Under the pieces are notes generated by a model. That model saw only the letters and a list, made by a program, of their open reading frames with translations, was not told the DNA's origin and did no database searches. From assembly GCA_017860345.1 (NCBI GenBank), contig JAFNAV010000020.1:1-59318 (forward strand): 59,318 nucleotides of DNA, in the 5' to 3' direction. This stretch comes from Bacteroidota bacterium (GTDB taxonomy: Bacteria; Bacteroidota; Bacteroidia; Bacteroidales; Paludibacteraceae). Shown one piece after another: positions 1-9,084 of the stretch; position 1 is the first letter of the stretch; each line of letters begins with the position of its first letter. The position numbers and the translations under genes are program-made.

Positions 1-2
1 TG

Positions 3-722
3 GGACAGAGTAAGTTGGCTAAAAGAGACATAACTGATACGCTGGCTACGATTGTAAGGCAGTTTGATGTGGTGGCTGTGCAGGAGGTTTCGGATGTTAG
101 CAACCAAACGGCTAAAGCATTTTTACAAATCATCAACTCAACCGGCATGCGTTATGGCATGGCTTGCAGCAGGCGTACCGGCGTACAGGAAAACGACCGT
201 AGCAGCAGGGAGCAATATGCGTTTTATTACAACAAAAAAACGGTTCAGTTGCTCGATACTGCTTTGTACAACGACTCGGCGTACGATTATTTTCAGCGCG
301 AGCCCTGGCTTGGTAAGTTTAGACGGCGAAGCGATAGCCTTGAATTTGTGCTGTGCACCATTCATACCATGCCCGAGCGCGCTGTGGCCGAAATAGATGC
401 GCTTGCCCGGGTAGCCGAATGGGTTCCGGTACGTTTTGGGGTGCAGGCTCAGCTCATCATTTGCGGCGATTTTAATGCATCGTGCAGTTATGCATCGGTC
501 AGAGATCTGGATTCGCTAAACATCCGCAAGCAGCCTTATCACTGGATAATACCGGATAGCGCAAAGACCAACCTCTCGAGAAAAACCTGTGCTTACGACC
601 GCTTTGTAGTTACCGGCGGTATAGCGCCATTAGTCGATGGTTGGGAAGTTTTTCGCTATTTCACTTCCAAAAAAGTGTCGGACCATTGGCCGGTTTATAT
701 CAGTTTACGCAGGCGGGATTGA
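3..722 (+). CDS. Endonuclease/exonuclease/phosphatase family protein, 3' part
   Basis: The reading frame is already open at the window edge (codons read GQSKLAKRD before any start), so the N-terminus lies outside. The visible 240 or so residues show the DNase-I-like fold signatures in order: a metal-binding Glu in VVAVQEV, the GDFNA motif near residue 150 and the C-terminal SDHWPVY motif with the catalytic Asp-His pair. Members hydrolyse phosphodiester or phosphomonoester bonds in nucleic acids or phospholipids with a divalent metal; the substrate here cannot be told. Many Bacteroidetes members are exported, but the part that would carry a signal peptide is missing. It ends 35 bases before the 3' end of a convergent gene. 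Confidence 0.8.
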   Translation, partial: GQSKLAKRDITDTLATIVRQFDVVAVQEVSDVSNQTAKAFLQIINSTGMRYGMACSRRTGVQENDRSSREQYAFYYNKKTVQLLDTALYNDSAYDYFQREPWLGKFRRRSDSLEFVLCTIHTMPERAVAEIDALARVAEWVPVRFGVQAQLIICGDFNASCSYASVRDLDSLNIRKQPYHWIIPDSAKTNLSRKTCAYDRFVVTGGIAPLVDGWEVFRYFTSKKVSDHWPVYISLRRRD

Positions 723-756
723 TGTTTTTTTGTGTGAGCTCGTATGTATGTTGCTA

Positions 757-1146
757 TCAAGCCCGTCTTTCGCTAACAATGAGCAGAGCTTCTTCACGAA
801 TACTTTCAGGCAGTTGAATGTTTCTGACCTGAAGGCTTCTTAGCCAGGCAGCCACATCGCTTTCGCGGAGCGTATAAAACACGTCGCTAAGCTGGCGCAT
901 TTGCGTTTCGTTCATTTTTTCAGGAGCAATGCCCGAAAGTGAGTCTAAGTCCTCGTCGTCAAAATACTCAGCTTTGTCGCTGGCGTTAAGCAGGCTGTCC
1001 CGTTCACAAACTTCGTGAGCGCCGCAGCACTCACCATTATCGTTGATTGTAATCTCGCTTTCTTCGTTTTTGTTCCTTCTGTTCATGTAGGTTAGTGCAT
1101 ATAGCAAGCCCCCGAAAAACAGCAAAATCAAAATTAATATCCACAT
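757..1146 (-). CDS. Conserved small membrane-anchored protein of Bacteroidetes
   Basis: A 129-residue protein with one N-terminal membrane segment (about residues 2-20) and a cytoplasmic or periplasmic acidic domain. Recognisable family features are the Cys-Cys pair in ECCGAHEVCERD and the C-terminal stretch SLQVRNIQLPESIREE ending in ERRA. I recall close homologues in Bacteroides that carry the label 'phospholipase', but no lipase motif is visible, so I do not adopt that name. It is convergent with the hydrolase gene upstream and divergent from the porW-like gene. Function unknown. Confidence 0.7.
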   Translation of the reverse strand: MWILILILLFFGGLLYALTYMNRRNKNEESEITINDNGECCGAHEVCERDSLLNASDKAEYFDDEDLDSLSGIAPEKMNETQMRQLSDVFYTLRESDVAAWLRSLQVRNIQLPESIREEALLIVSERRA

Positions 1147-1268
1147 AATATATCTAAAAAATCAGTTTACTTAATACAACATAATTTTCGGCGCAAAGTT
1201 AACTCTTTGTGAGCAAAAATATGTATATTTGTGAGTTAAAAACACAATAGAATCACTATTTTTAAGTT

Positions 1269-1279
1269 TGTATCTTTAC
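1269..1279 (+). promoter_or_regulatory. Possible -7 element of the porW-like gene
   Basis: The stretch GTATCTTTACT is one base from the Bacteroidetes -7 consensus TAnnTTTG (TATCTTTA) and lies about 45 bases before the TTG start. No TTTG is present 20 bases upstream, so the call rests on the -7 box only. Confidence 0.35.
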
Positions 1280-1318
1280 TTGAGAATGATTATGTCGTAA
1301 AACCTAAAAATTTGCCTT

Positions 1319-4300
1319 TTGAAGATAAAAAATTTATATACCATATTTGCGGGTGCATTACTTTTCATTGGCCTGTCGTGTTCCACCAACAAAAACACAT
1401 GGAGTACCCGTTCGTATCAGGCGTTGAACACCCGTTACAACGTTTACTTTAATGGAAAAACAGCTTACAAAGAAGGTCTTAAAAATATAGCCCTGGCCAA
1501 CAAGGAGGATTATTCCAACATTATCCCCATGTATCCGATAAGCAGACACGAGAATGCCGGTAGTGCCATATCGAATATGGATAGAGCTATTGAGAAAAGC
1601 CGGAAAGCCATTAAGCAGCACTCCATAAAAAAGAAGCCCGAGCGAAATATAAAAAAATGGAGTGACCCGGCCTACAAGTTGTGGTTCAATCAGGAGGAGT
1701 TTAACCCTGCACTTAAAGATGCCTGGCTATTATTGGCTCAGGCCGAGTTTCATAAAGGTGATTTTATAGGGTCGGTAGGTACGTTTACTTACATTGCGCG
1801 GCATTACTCCGGGAATAAAGATGTGGTGACTAATTGCCAGTTGTGGATAGCAAGGGCGTATGCCGAAATGGGTTGGCTGTACGAGTCGGAAGAGGTGCTG
1901 GGTAAACTCAAACAGGCCGATTTAAGCCCTGCCAACTCGGTGCTTTTTTCGTCGGTAAATGCCGATATGTTACTTAAAAAACGTCAGTATAAAGAGGCTA
2001 TTCCTTTTTTGGAACTGGCTGCTAAAAAAGAAAAGGATAAGTTGCTGAAACAGAGGTTTAACTTTCTGCTCGCTCAGCTTTATATGCGTGAAGGAAATAA
2101 TCAGGAAGCTTATGATGCCTTTACCCGGGTAATTAAAGCAAATCCCTCTTACGAAATGGATTTTAATGCGCGTATTTATCGTGCCGAGCTTGATAATAAA
2201 AATGTTGGAGCGGTTCGTAAAGAGCTTCAGAAAATGCTCAAAAATCCAAACAACAAAGATTATCTCGATCAAATCTATTACGTTTTAGGAAAAACCTACC
2301 TGCAACAACGTGATACAGCCAAAGCCATAGGTTTTTTCAAACAATCTGTTGAAAAAAGTACCCGCAACGGATTTGATAAGGCGGCAACACTGATAACATT
2401 GGCTGATTTGTATTACGGTAAACAACAGTATATTCAGGCTCAGCCTTGTTACGACGATGCCTCCAAAATCATAACCGTCGAAGATGATGATTATTCCCGT
2501 ATATCCAAAAGAGCACAGACTTTAGGTGAGTTGGTGTCGCAGTATGAGATATATACACTTCAGGACAGTTTGCAAACTCTGGCTAAAATGCCCGAAAGCA
2601 AGCGCATAGAGCTTATAGGCAAAATGATTGAAAACCTGAAAAAAGAGGAGCGGAAAGCTGAAGAAGCACTGGCCACTAAGCAACAGATGGAGTTGAATAA
2701 CGCCGGAGATGAAATGTTAGTTCCCATAGGCGGATTCCCGTCTTCGGGGTCGGACTGGTATTTTTATAATGCCGGATTAATGAAATCAGGGCAGAGCGAA
2801 TTTGTGAAAAAATGGGGTAAACGTAAGCTTGAGGACAATTGGCGGCGTGCCAGCAAATCGGCCACATTATTCAGCGATGATGCCGCTCAGGCAGTCTCGG
2901 CACAGCGTGGCGATGTACCACAGGCGGCTGAAGGACCCGATGCGCGGGCAGCTACAGGAACAGCTACCAATATTCAGAGTATGGAGTTTTATCTTCGTCA
3001 GATTCCTGTTACAGAAGCCCAGTTGGCCAAGTCCGATTCCGAACTTGCTACTGCTTTGTACAATATGGGAATGATATACAAAGATAAGGTTGAAGATTAC
3101 CCCATGGCCATAAAAACCTTTGATGAGTTTGAACGACGATTCCCAACCGACGAACGCCTCGAAGAAACTTATTTTCAGAGTTATATGGTTGAGATAAAAA
3201 ATGGCAATACCGATAAAGCCGGTTTGTACAAAAACAAATTACTACGGTCTTTCCCGGCTTCCCGGTATGCTCAGGTGCTATCGCAGCCCGATTATTTAAG
3301 CCGTATGAGCCGTATGTATGCTGAGCAGGACTCCTTGTATAGCCTTACTTACAAAGCCTACAACGAGAGTAATTTTGCGTTGGTGAAACGATATACAGAA
3401 TACGTTCAGCAACGGTATCCGCTTTCGACGCTAATGCCTAAATTCATGTTCCTCAATGCATTAAGCGTAGGTAAAACCGATAAGCCTGATGTGTTTGAAA
3501 AAGCGCTGAGTAACGTTGTTGAGAAATATCCCGAAAGCGATGTTAGTGCCATGTCCAAAGATATTCTGGCTCTTATCAAGCAGGGTCGTGAGGCCACTTC
3601 AGGCACATCGCATGGCAGTCTGCTGGCTCGTCGCGAAGAGATAGTGAAGAAGGAAGAAGCTTTCAGTGAAACCCGCATGGATTTTTCGACAGATAAAATG
3701 CAGCGCCACCGGCTTGTGTTTATAACCAGTGCAGGGAAAACTGATGTTAATACATTGCTCTACAACATTGCAGCATATAACTTCACCCGCTTCATGGTGA
3801 AGGACTTCGACCTTGTGCTATCGCAGCCTGACAGTACAAAATCGTATATATCGGTTACTAATTTCGATTCATATAACGAAGCCGAATGGTACGTAAGTTC
3901 CATTACTGCCGACCCTTCCATGGGTGCTTTGCTGAAGAGGCTGAATGTGGCCGAAATTGTTATTTCAGAACAAAATTATGGATTGATAAATTATAAAAGC
4001 TGGGATGAATACGCGCGTTTCAGGCAGCAATACCTTTCGCAGGGAAATAGTCAGGGTATCAACCCCGACTTAATAGCCATCAGAAATATGGAGCCTACTT
4101 CCATCAACGGTACAGTGCTTGTTCAAAACAGTGTGCAGTCAGCTGTTGTACGGCCTGAGCCTGCAAGCAATAAATCGACCGATACGGCGGTGAAAACCGA
4201 TAGTCGACCCGCACAACAGCAGGTCAAACCGATAGAAATGCCGGCTGAAGTAAAGCCTCAGCCCATGGCCGAAGCCAGACAGGAGCCCGCGCAGCAGTCA

Positions 4301-4795
4301 GGTGCCGTGGTAACCACGATTCCTGCACGTACTGAAACTCCACAGGCTCAGACTCAAAGTCAAACACAACCTCAGGTGGCGCCAGCCGTAGTTGTTCCAA
4401 AAGAAGACAAGGTGCCATTGTTCAAAAATCTCTTTGCCTACAGAGCCAATGAGCCTCATTATGTAGCAGTTGTTGTGATGTCGGGTACATTTGACTTCGA
4501 CAAGCTAAAAGCAGCTTTTGATACCTACAACGCCCAAAACTACGGTATGCTCAACGTTAAGGTAAGTCAGGAAGTTTATGACAAACAGCGCATTGTTTTG
4601 ATAGGTACTTTTGCCGATGCCAATATTGCCAAATCGTATCTGATGCGTATGGTAAAAGAGAAAATATTGTCTGAAAATCTGAAGGGTACAGATTACAGAA
4701 ATGTGCTTGGTTCGCAGAAAAACCTTCAGCTTATGATGCAGCAAAATGCGATGAAAACTTATTTTGAATTTATGCAGCAGTATTATTTAAAATGA
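1319..4795 (+). CDS. porW: Type IX secretion/gliding lipoprotein, PorW/SprE-like TPR protein
   Basis: This 1158-residue protein starts at TTG, which is required to include a lipoprotein signal peptide (hydrophobic run IFAGALLFIGLSC, lipidated Cys near residue 21). After the signal comes the family block NTRYNVYFNGKTAYKEG, then a long region of tetratricopeptide-like helical repeats (roughly residues 130-730), a Pro/Gln-rich low-complexity linker (about 940-1030), and a C-terminal alpha/beta domain. PorW/SprE is a periplasm-facing lipoprotein of the T9SS needed for secretion and, in gliding species, motility. The next gene, porX, supports this assignment. The name follows family resemblance; the linker and C-terminal part are more variable. 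Confidence 0.8.
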   Translation: MKIKNLYTIFAGALLFIGLSCSTNKNTWSTRSYQALNTRYNVYFNGKTAYKEGLKNIALANKEDYSNIIPMYPISRHENAGSAISNMDRAIEKSRKAIKQHSIKKKPERNIKKWSDPAYKLWFNQEEFNPALKDAWLLLAQAEFHKGDFIGSVGTFTYIARHYSGNKDVVTNCQLWIARAYAEMGWLYESEEVLGKLKQADLSPANSVLFSSVNADMLLKKRQYKEAIPFLELAAKKEKDKLLKQRFNFLLAQLYMREGNNQEAYDAFTRVIKANPSYEMDFNARIYRAELDNKNVGAVRKELQKMLKNPNNKDYLDQIYYVLGKTYLQQRDTAKAIGFFKQSVEKSTRNGFDKAATLITLADLYYGKQQYIQAQPCYDDASKIITVEDDDYSRISKRAQTLGELVSQYEIYTLQDSLQTLAKMPESKRIELIGKMIENLKKEERKAEEALATKQQMELNNAGDEMLVPIGGFPSSGSDWYFYNAGLMKSGQSEFVKKWGKRKLEDNWRRASKSATLFSDDAAQAVSAQRGDVPQAAEGPDARAATGTATNIQSMEFYLRQIPVTEAQLAKSDSELATALYNMGMIYKDKVEDYPMAIKTFDEFERRFPTDERLEETYFQSYMVEIKNGNTDKAGLYKNKLLRSFPASRYAQVLSQPDYLSRMSRMYAEQDSLYSLTYKAYNESNFALVKRYTEYVQQRYPLSTLMPKFMFLNALSVGKTDKPDVFEKALSNVVEKYPESDVSAMSKDILALIKQGREATSGTSHGSLLARREEIVKKEEAFSETRMDFSTDKMQRHRLVFITSAGKTDVNTLLYNIAAYNFTRFMVKDFDLVLSQPDSTKSYISVTNFDSYNEAEWYVSSITADPSMGALLKRLNVAEIVISEQNYGLINYKSWDEYARFRQQYLSQGNSQGINPDLIAIRNMEPTSINGTVLVQNSVQSAVVRPEPASNKSTDTAVKTDSRPAQQQVKPIEMPAEVKPQPMAEARQEPAQQSGAVVTTIPARTETPQAQTQSQTQPQVAPAVVVPKEDKVPLFKNLFAYRANEPHYVAVVVMSGTFDFDKLKAAFDTYNAQNYGMLNVKVSQEVYDKQRIVLIGTFADANIAKSYLMRMVKEKILSENLKGTDYRNVLGSQKNLQLMMQQNAMKTYFEFMQQYYLK

Positions 4796-4874
4796 TATTT
4801 TCTGCCGGTGAGTGATGATGGATTTTTAAAGCCCGCAAATACAATTTTTAAAAATGAACGAAGGTAAAAAAGAT

Positions 4875-6422
4875 ATGAAGAAAGACCGTATACTCTGGGC
4901 TGATGATGAGATTGACCTGTTGCGGGCATATGTCATTTTTCTGGAGGAGAAAGGCTACGAAGTAATTACGGCCACTAATGGAAAAGATGCTGTGGAGCTG
5001 TGTCAGAAAGAAAGTTTTGATATTATTTTTCTGGACGAAAACATGCCCGGACTCAGCGGACTTGAAACATTGGCATTGATTAAAGATATTGACCCGGTTG
5101 TGCCATTGGTAATGATTACCAAAAGCGAAGAGGAAAATATTATGAATATGGCTATTGGGAATAAAATTGCCGATTATTTGACTAAACCGGTGAACCCGAG
5201 CCAGATATTACTTACGCTTAAAAAGAATATCCACAAAAAAGAAATAGTAAGCGAACATACTACCTCGGTATATCGGTCGGAGTTTGGGCGCATAGGAATG
5301 CAGATAAACGACTCTCTGACTTATGAAGACTGGGTAGAGGTGTACAAAAAACTCGTTTACTGGGAACTGGAATTGGCCGAAACCGACAATGGTATGGGCG
5401 AGATGCTGAAAATGCAAAAGAGTGAGGCCAATTCTACCTTTACTAAATTCGTCAAAAAAAACTATCCGTTGTGGTTTGAGAAGCCTGATAGCCGGCCACT
5501 TATCAGCCCTGAGCTTTTTAAAAAGAAAGTATTTCCGATGCTCGATAATGGCGATAAAGTATTCTTTATTTTAGTTGACAATTTCCGCTACGATCAATGG
5601 AAGGTGATACGGGAGTTGATGAGCGAGCTTTTCAATTTTGTAGACGAAGGCATGTATTGCAGTATGTTGCCCACAGCCACTCAGTATGCCCGCAATGCCA
5701 TTTTTTCGGGTTTGTGGCCGCTACAGATACAGCAGATGTACCCAAACTTATGGGTGGACGAAGAAGAGGAAGAAGGAAAAAATATGAATGAGAAAGATTT
5801 GATAGAAACGCAAATACAACGTTTCAGGAAAAATTATTCGTTCTCTTATCATAAGGTAAACGAATCTTCGTTTTGCGAAAAACTAATCGAACAATTGCCT
5901 CGTATAGACAATAATCAGCTTAATGTGATAGTGCTTAACTTTATAGATATGCTATCGCACGCCCGCACCGAATCAAAGATGATGCGTGAGCTTGCCAACG
6001 ACGAAGAGGCTTACCGATCGCTTACCTTGTCGTGGTTTAAGCATTCGCCTACCTACGAACTGATGAAAGCCATATCACGCAGAGGTTTCAAGGTGATTTT
6101 TACCACAGACCATGGTACCATTCAGGCAAATAATCCGATAAAAGTAATAGGAGATAAAAATACCAACGTAAATTTGCGCTATAAAGTAGGAAAAAGTTTG
6201 AGTTATAACCAAAAAGAAGTTTTTGAAATGACTCAGCCGGCTAAGTTTGGCTTACCCAGTCCGAATGTAAGTTCAGCGTATATATTTGCCGGGAACGATG
6301 ATTTTTTTGCCTATCCCAATAACTATAACCATTACGTAAGCTATTACAAAAACACGTTTCAGCACGGCGGCATTTCGTTGGAAGAGATGCTTGTTCCGCT
6401 GATTATCATGGAGCCAAAATAA
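4875..6422 (+). CDS. porX: T9SS response regulator PorX (receiver + PglZ domain)
   Basis: I chose the ATG at 4875 (515 residues, beginning MKKDRILWADDEID) because PorX proteins start close to the receiver domain; an ATG at 4854 would add seven residues. Residues 1-120 form a CheY-like receiver with the acidic pair in ADDEID, phospho-acceptor Asp in IIFLDENMPG and the conserved Lys in LTKPVNP. Residues about 200-515 form a PglZ/alkaline-phosphatase superfamily domain with metal-binding motifs FILVDNFRYD, TATQYARN, FIDMLSHAR and FTTDHGT. In Porphyromonas, PorX with sensor PorY controls T9SS genes. No porY is seen next to it. It follows the porW-like gene by 79 bases, probably in the same transcript. 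Confidence 0.9.
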   Translation: MKKDRILWADDEIDLLRAYVIFLEEKGYEVITATNGKDAVELCQKESFDIIFLDENMPGLSGLETLALIKDIDPVVPLVMITKSEEENIMNMAIGNKIADYLTKPVNPSQILLTLKKNIHKKEIVSEHTTSVYRSEFGRIGMQINDSLTYEDWVEVYKKLVYWELELAETDNGMGEMLKMQKSEANSTFTKFVKKNYPLWFEKPDSRPLISPELFKKKVFPMLDNGDKVFFILVDNFRYDQWKVIRELMSELFNFVDEGMYCSMLPTATQYARNAIFSGLWPLQIQQMYPNLWVDEEEEEGKNMNEKDLIETQIQRFRKNYSFSYHKVNESSFCEKLIEQLPRIDNNQLNVIVLNFIDMLSHARTESKMMRELANDEEAYRSLTLSWFKHSPTYELMKAISRRGFKVIFTTDHGTIQANNPIKVIGDKNTNVNLRYKVGKSLSYNQKEVFEMTQPAKFGLPSPNVSSAYIFAGNDDFFAYPNNYNHYVSYYKNTFQHGGISLEEMLVPLIIMEPK

Positions 6423-6487
6423 ATGCTGCATCCAACCTCTAAAGTGGAACAATAAATATTAGTATTGACAATGATAAATGATTTTAA

Positions 6488-7528
6488 ATGAAAAATACAG
6501 AAAATGAAATAATAGGGGAAGCTAACCTGAACTCACCTTTAAGAACCCGGGCGAGATCTTATACTAATGTAAAAGACCTCGGCAACTTACAGGATGCCGT
6601 GAAGGAAGCACTGGAAATCAAGAAGAATCGCTTTGCCTACAAACATATCGGCGAAAACAAAACACTGTTGATGGTGTTTTTCAATTCCAGCCTCCGTACC
6701 CGCCTCAGCACTCAGAAAGCAGGCATGAATCTGGGCATGAATACAATGGTGCTCGACATAAATCAGGGAGCATGGAAGTTAGAAACCGAACGTGGTGTAG
6801 TAATGGACGGAGATAAACCCGAACATATACTCGAAGCTATTCCCGTTATGGCCAGTTACTGCGATGTGATCGGGGTACGTGCTTTTGCGCAGTTCGAAGA
6901 CAAAGCTTTCGATTATCAGGAAACCATTATCAACCAGTTTATCGAACATTCCGGCAAGCCGGTTTTCAGTATGGAAGGTGCTACTTCGCATCCTCTTCAG
7001 GCTTTTGCCGATCTGATTACCATTGAGGAATACAAGGACAAACCACGTCCCAAAGTAGTACTTACATGGGCACCACATCCACGGGCATTGCCACAAGCTG
7101 TTCCCAATTCTTTTGCCGATTTTATGAACGAAGCCGATGTGGATTTTGTGATTACCCATCCCGAAGGATATGAACTCGCTCCTCAGTTTGTAAGAGGCGC
7201 GCGGGTAGAATACGACCAAATGAAAGCCTTCGAAGGAGCAGATTTTGTGTATGCCAAGAACTGGGCGGCCTTTCAGGATCCGAATTATGGAAAGATACTG
7301 AGCAAAGATATGAACTGGACAGTAAGCAGTCGTCAGATGGCTGTTACCAACGATGCACGCTTTATGCATTGTTTACCCGTGCGCCGCAATATGATTGTCA
7401 CCGACGAAGTGATTGAAGGACCACGCTCCATAGTCATTCCCGAAGCTGCCAACCGCGAAATTTCAGCACAGGTGGTAATCAAAAGGTTGCTAAGCCCCTC
7501 CAACCTCCCCGAAGGGGAGGCTTTATAA
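6488..7528 (+). CDS. argF': N-succinylornithine carbamoyltransferase
   Basis: Transfers a carbamoyl group to acylated ornithine in arginine biosynthesis. Visible signatures are FFNSSLRTRLSTQKAG (carbamoyl phosphate binding), DGDKPEH (the Pro-containing loop that in the Bacteroides fragilis enzyme favours N-succinylornithine over N-acetylornithine), EGATSHPLQAFAD and HCLPVRRN. At 346 residues it is longer than the usual ~318: it has an N-terminal extension of about 22 residues without a better internal start, and the C-terminal tail SPSNLPEGEAL is encoded by a dispersed palindromic repeat that also supplies the stop codon region. argB and argE lie downstream but are separated by other genes. 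Confidence 0.9.
   Translation: MKNTENEIIGEANLNSPLRTRARSYTNVKDLGNLQDAVKEALEIKKNRFAYKHIGENKTLLMVFFNSSLRTRLSTQKAGMNLGMNTMVLDINQGAWKLETERGVVMDGDKPEHILEAIPVMASYCDVIGVRAFAQFEDKAFDYQETIINQFIEHSGKPVFSMEGATSHPLQAFADLITIEEYKDKPRPKVVLTWAPHPRALPQAVPNSFADFMNEADVDFVITHPEGYELAPQFVRGARVEYDQMKAFEGADFVYAKNWAAFQDPNYGKILSKDMNWTVSSRQMAVTNDARFMHCLPVRRNMIVTDEVIEGPRSIVIPEAANREISAQVVIKRLLSPSNLPEGEAL
7491..7525. repeat. Dispersed C/G-run palindromic repeat, copy 1
   Basis: The core CCTCCCCGAAGGGGAGG is a perfect 7-bp palindrome around GAA, preceded by CCCCTCCAA. It overlaps the last codons of argF'. It belongs to the same family as copies at 7571, 8140 and 29890 and is in inverted orientation relative to the copy at 7571. 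Confidence 0.7.
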
Positions 7529-7570
7529 GCTTCAAATAAAATAACAATTTCCAATGCCCCATATATTGGA

Positions 7571-7602
7571 AAGTCCCCCTTTGGGGGATTTAGGGGGCTG
7601 TA
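7571..7602. repeat. Dispersed C/G-run palindromic repeat, copy 2
   Basis: Core TCCCCCTTTGGGGGA followed by TTTAGGGGGCT. It sits just before the apt start codon, so it contributes to the apt leader and would be translated only if the weak upstream ATG at 7554 were used. Confidence 0.7.
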
Positions 7603-7607
7603 AGATT

Positions 7608-8132
7608 ATGAATTTACAACAAGTAATAGCGTCGATACGCAATGTGCCGGATTTTCCGAAGCCGGGAATTTTATTTAAAGATATATCTACTGCGCTGAAA
7701 GATGCAGAAGTGTTACATTTCATAGCTGATGAATTGTATGACTATTATAAGGACAAAGGCATCACCAAAGTGGTGGGAGTAGAAAGCCGCGGGTTCGTAC
7801 TCGGCAGTATTCTGGCCTACAAACTCGGAGCAGGATTTGTTTTGCTGCGCAAACCCGGTAAATTACCTTCGGAAACCTTCCGTTACGAGTACGATTTAGA
7901 GTACGGCAGCGATGCGCTCGAAATACACAAGGACGCCATCGATGAAAATGATGTGGTATTGCTGCACGACGACTTGCTGGCAACAGGCGGAAGCGCGGGA
8001 GCTGCACTGAAACTCATTGATATGTTTCACCCCAAAGAAGTATTGGTAAGCTTTATGATCGAACTCGAATTCCTCAATGGCCGGCCCAAACTACAAGGTG
8101 CAAAAGACATACACGCATTGATTAAGTTTTAA
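7608..8132 (+). CDS. apt: Adenine phosphoribosyltransferase
   Basis: Converts adenine and PRPP to AMP in cytoplasmic purine salvage. The 174-residue product starts MNLQQVIASIRNVPDF and has the usual order of motifs: PGILFKDIS, GVESRGFVLGS, the flexible-loop region LRKPGKLP and the PRPP-binding motif VVLLHDDLLATGGSAG. The ATG at 7608 is chosen because an upstream ATG at 7554 would translate a palindromic repeat into the N-terminus. It lies between argF' and argB, bracketed by inverted copies of that repeat, so its position in the arginine cluster looks secondary. Confidence 0.95.
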   Translation: MNLQQVIASIRNVPDFPKPGILFKDISTALKDAEVLHFIADELYDYYKDKGITKVVGVESRGFVLGSILAYKLGAGFVLLRKPGKLPSETFRYEYDLEYGSDALEIHKDAIDENDVVLLHDDLLATGGSAGAALKLIDMFHPKEVLVSFMIELEFLNGRPKLQGAKDIHALIKF

Positions 8133-8139
8133 GTAATAC

Positions 8140-8163
8140 ACCCCTAACCCCTGAAGGGGGATA
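8140..8163. repeat. Dispersed C/G-run palindromic repeat, copy 3
   Basis: ACCCCTAACCCCTGAAGGGGG, just after the apt stop codon, in the orientation opposite to copy 2. The two copies bracket apt. Confidence 0.6.
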
Positions 8164-8287
8164 ATATTCAGGCAGTACTTATTCCGGAAATCAAATAAAT
8201 GTGATATCATTTTCTATTGTTCTTCATTAAAAACCAACACAAACAAAACCGTTAGTTTATAATATATTAAATTCAACTTTTGATATT

Positions 8288-8671
8288 ATGAAACTATTAC
8301 ATGAAGAGATTACTGATAAAATCATAAAATCATTTTTTCAGGTTTACAACACACTGGGTTATGGTTTTCTTGAAAAAGTATATGAGAACGCACTGGCTAT
8401 CGAACTACGAAAAAACGGATTGGAAGTTAAATGTCAGCATCCGATCTCTGTTTTATATGAAAATGAAATAGTGGGACAGTATTTTGCCGATCTCATTGTG
8501 AATAATATTGTAATCATAGAACTAAAAGCGGCTAAAGAAATAACAGTTGAAAATGAATGCCAATTAATGAATTATCTGAAAGCTACAAATATCGAGCTTG
8601 GCTTTGTTATGAATTTTGGAAAAGAAGCTGAGTACAAAAGAAAGATATTTATGAATAAGTATAAACATTAA
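8288..8671 (+). CDS. GxxExxY protein
   Basis: A 127-residue protein of the GxxExxY family, named for the motif seen here as GFLEKVY near residue 27. Other conserved points are NALAIELRKNGLEV, YFADLIV and IIELKAAKEI: an Asp followed by an E-x-K pair at about residues 70-83, an arrangement resembling a PD-(D/E)XK nuclease core. The biochemical role of the family is not established to my knowledge. The gene is followed immediately by about 350 bp of repeats based on GCGGATAAAACGGAT, a type of sequence I associate with GxxExxY loci in several phyla. It lies inside the arginine cluster, which suggests insertion. Confidence 0.85.
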   Translation: MKLLHEEITDKIIKSFFQVYNTLGYGFLEKVYENALAIELRKNGLEVKCQHPISVLYENEIVGQYFADLIVNNIVIIELKAAKEITVENECQLMNYLKATNIELGFVMNFGKEAEYKRKIFMNKYKH

Positions 8672-8700
8672 GAGGTTTCTTTTGTCTATTTTGATTTTAA

Positions 8701-9036
8701 AAATAGATACGCGGATAAAACGGATGATACAGATAAAACACGGATTTATAAACATAGAATTGACGGATCTTATTTCGGATTTGATTTACTTCGTAAATGG
8801 CGGATAAAACCACGCTCAGGGCTATCCGCGGACTTCATTTATGAAGTCTTTATCAGAATAAAATCCGCTTTATCTGTGTAAATCAGCGTTACTATTATTA
8901 TCAAAACGCATAATAGATACGCGGATACAACGGATTGTACGAAAAGAACAAAGAGGATTGTACAGAAAGAACAAAGATTTATTGATATTAATCAGTTATA
9001 TCAGCGTTTATCAGCGTAGCTATTATTGAATCAAAC
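8701..9036. repeat. Foldback repeats adjoining the GxxExxY gene
   Basis: Two related units occur in tandem. Each begins with nearly the same block (8701-8725 and 8912-8935, AATAGATACGCGGATA followed by AAACGGAT or CAACGGAT) and ends with a related block (8861-8905 and 8992-9036, sharing ATCAGCGT and CTATTATT). The end blocks are rough inverse complements of the start blocks, so each unit can fold back on itself. Unit 1 also contains small palindromes, including GACTTCATTTATGAAGTC at 8831-8848. No coding frame is visible. It ends about 50 bases before argB. Confidence 0.7.
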
Positions 9037-9084
9037 ATAAAATATTATACCCGAAGGGCAACAAAAACATAGAAGCAAAAGCAA

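Noticed and set aside
7554-7607. N-terminal extension of apt by 18 residues
   Set aside because: It would translate a palindromic intergenic repeat; the ATG at 7608 fits the family.
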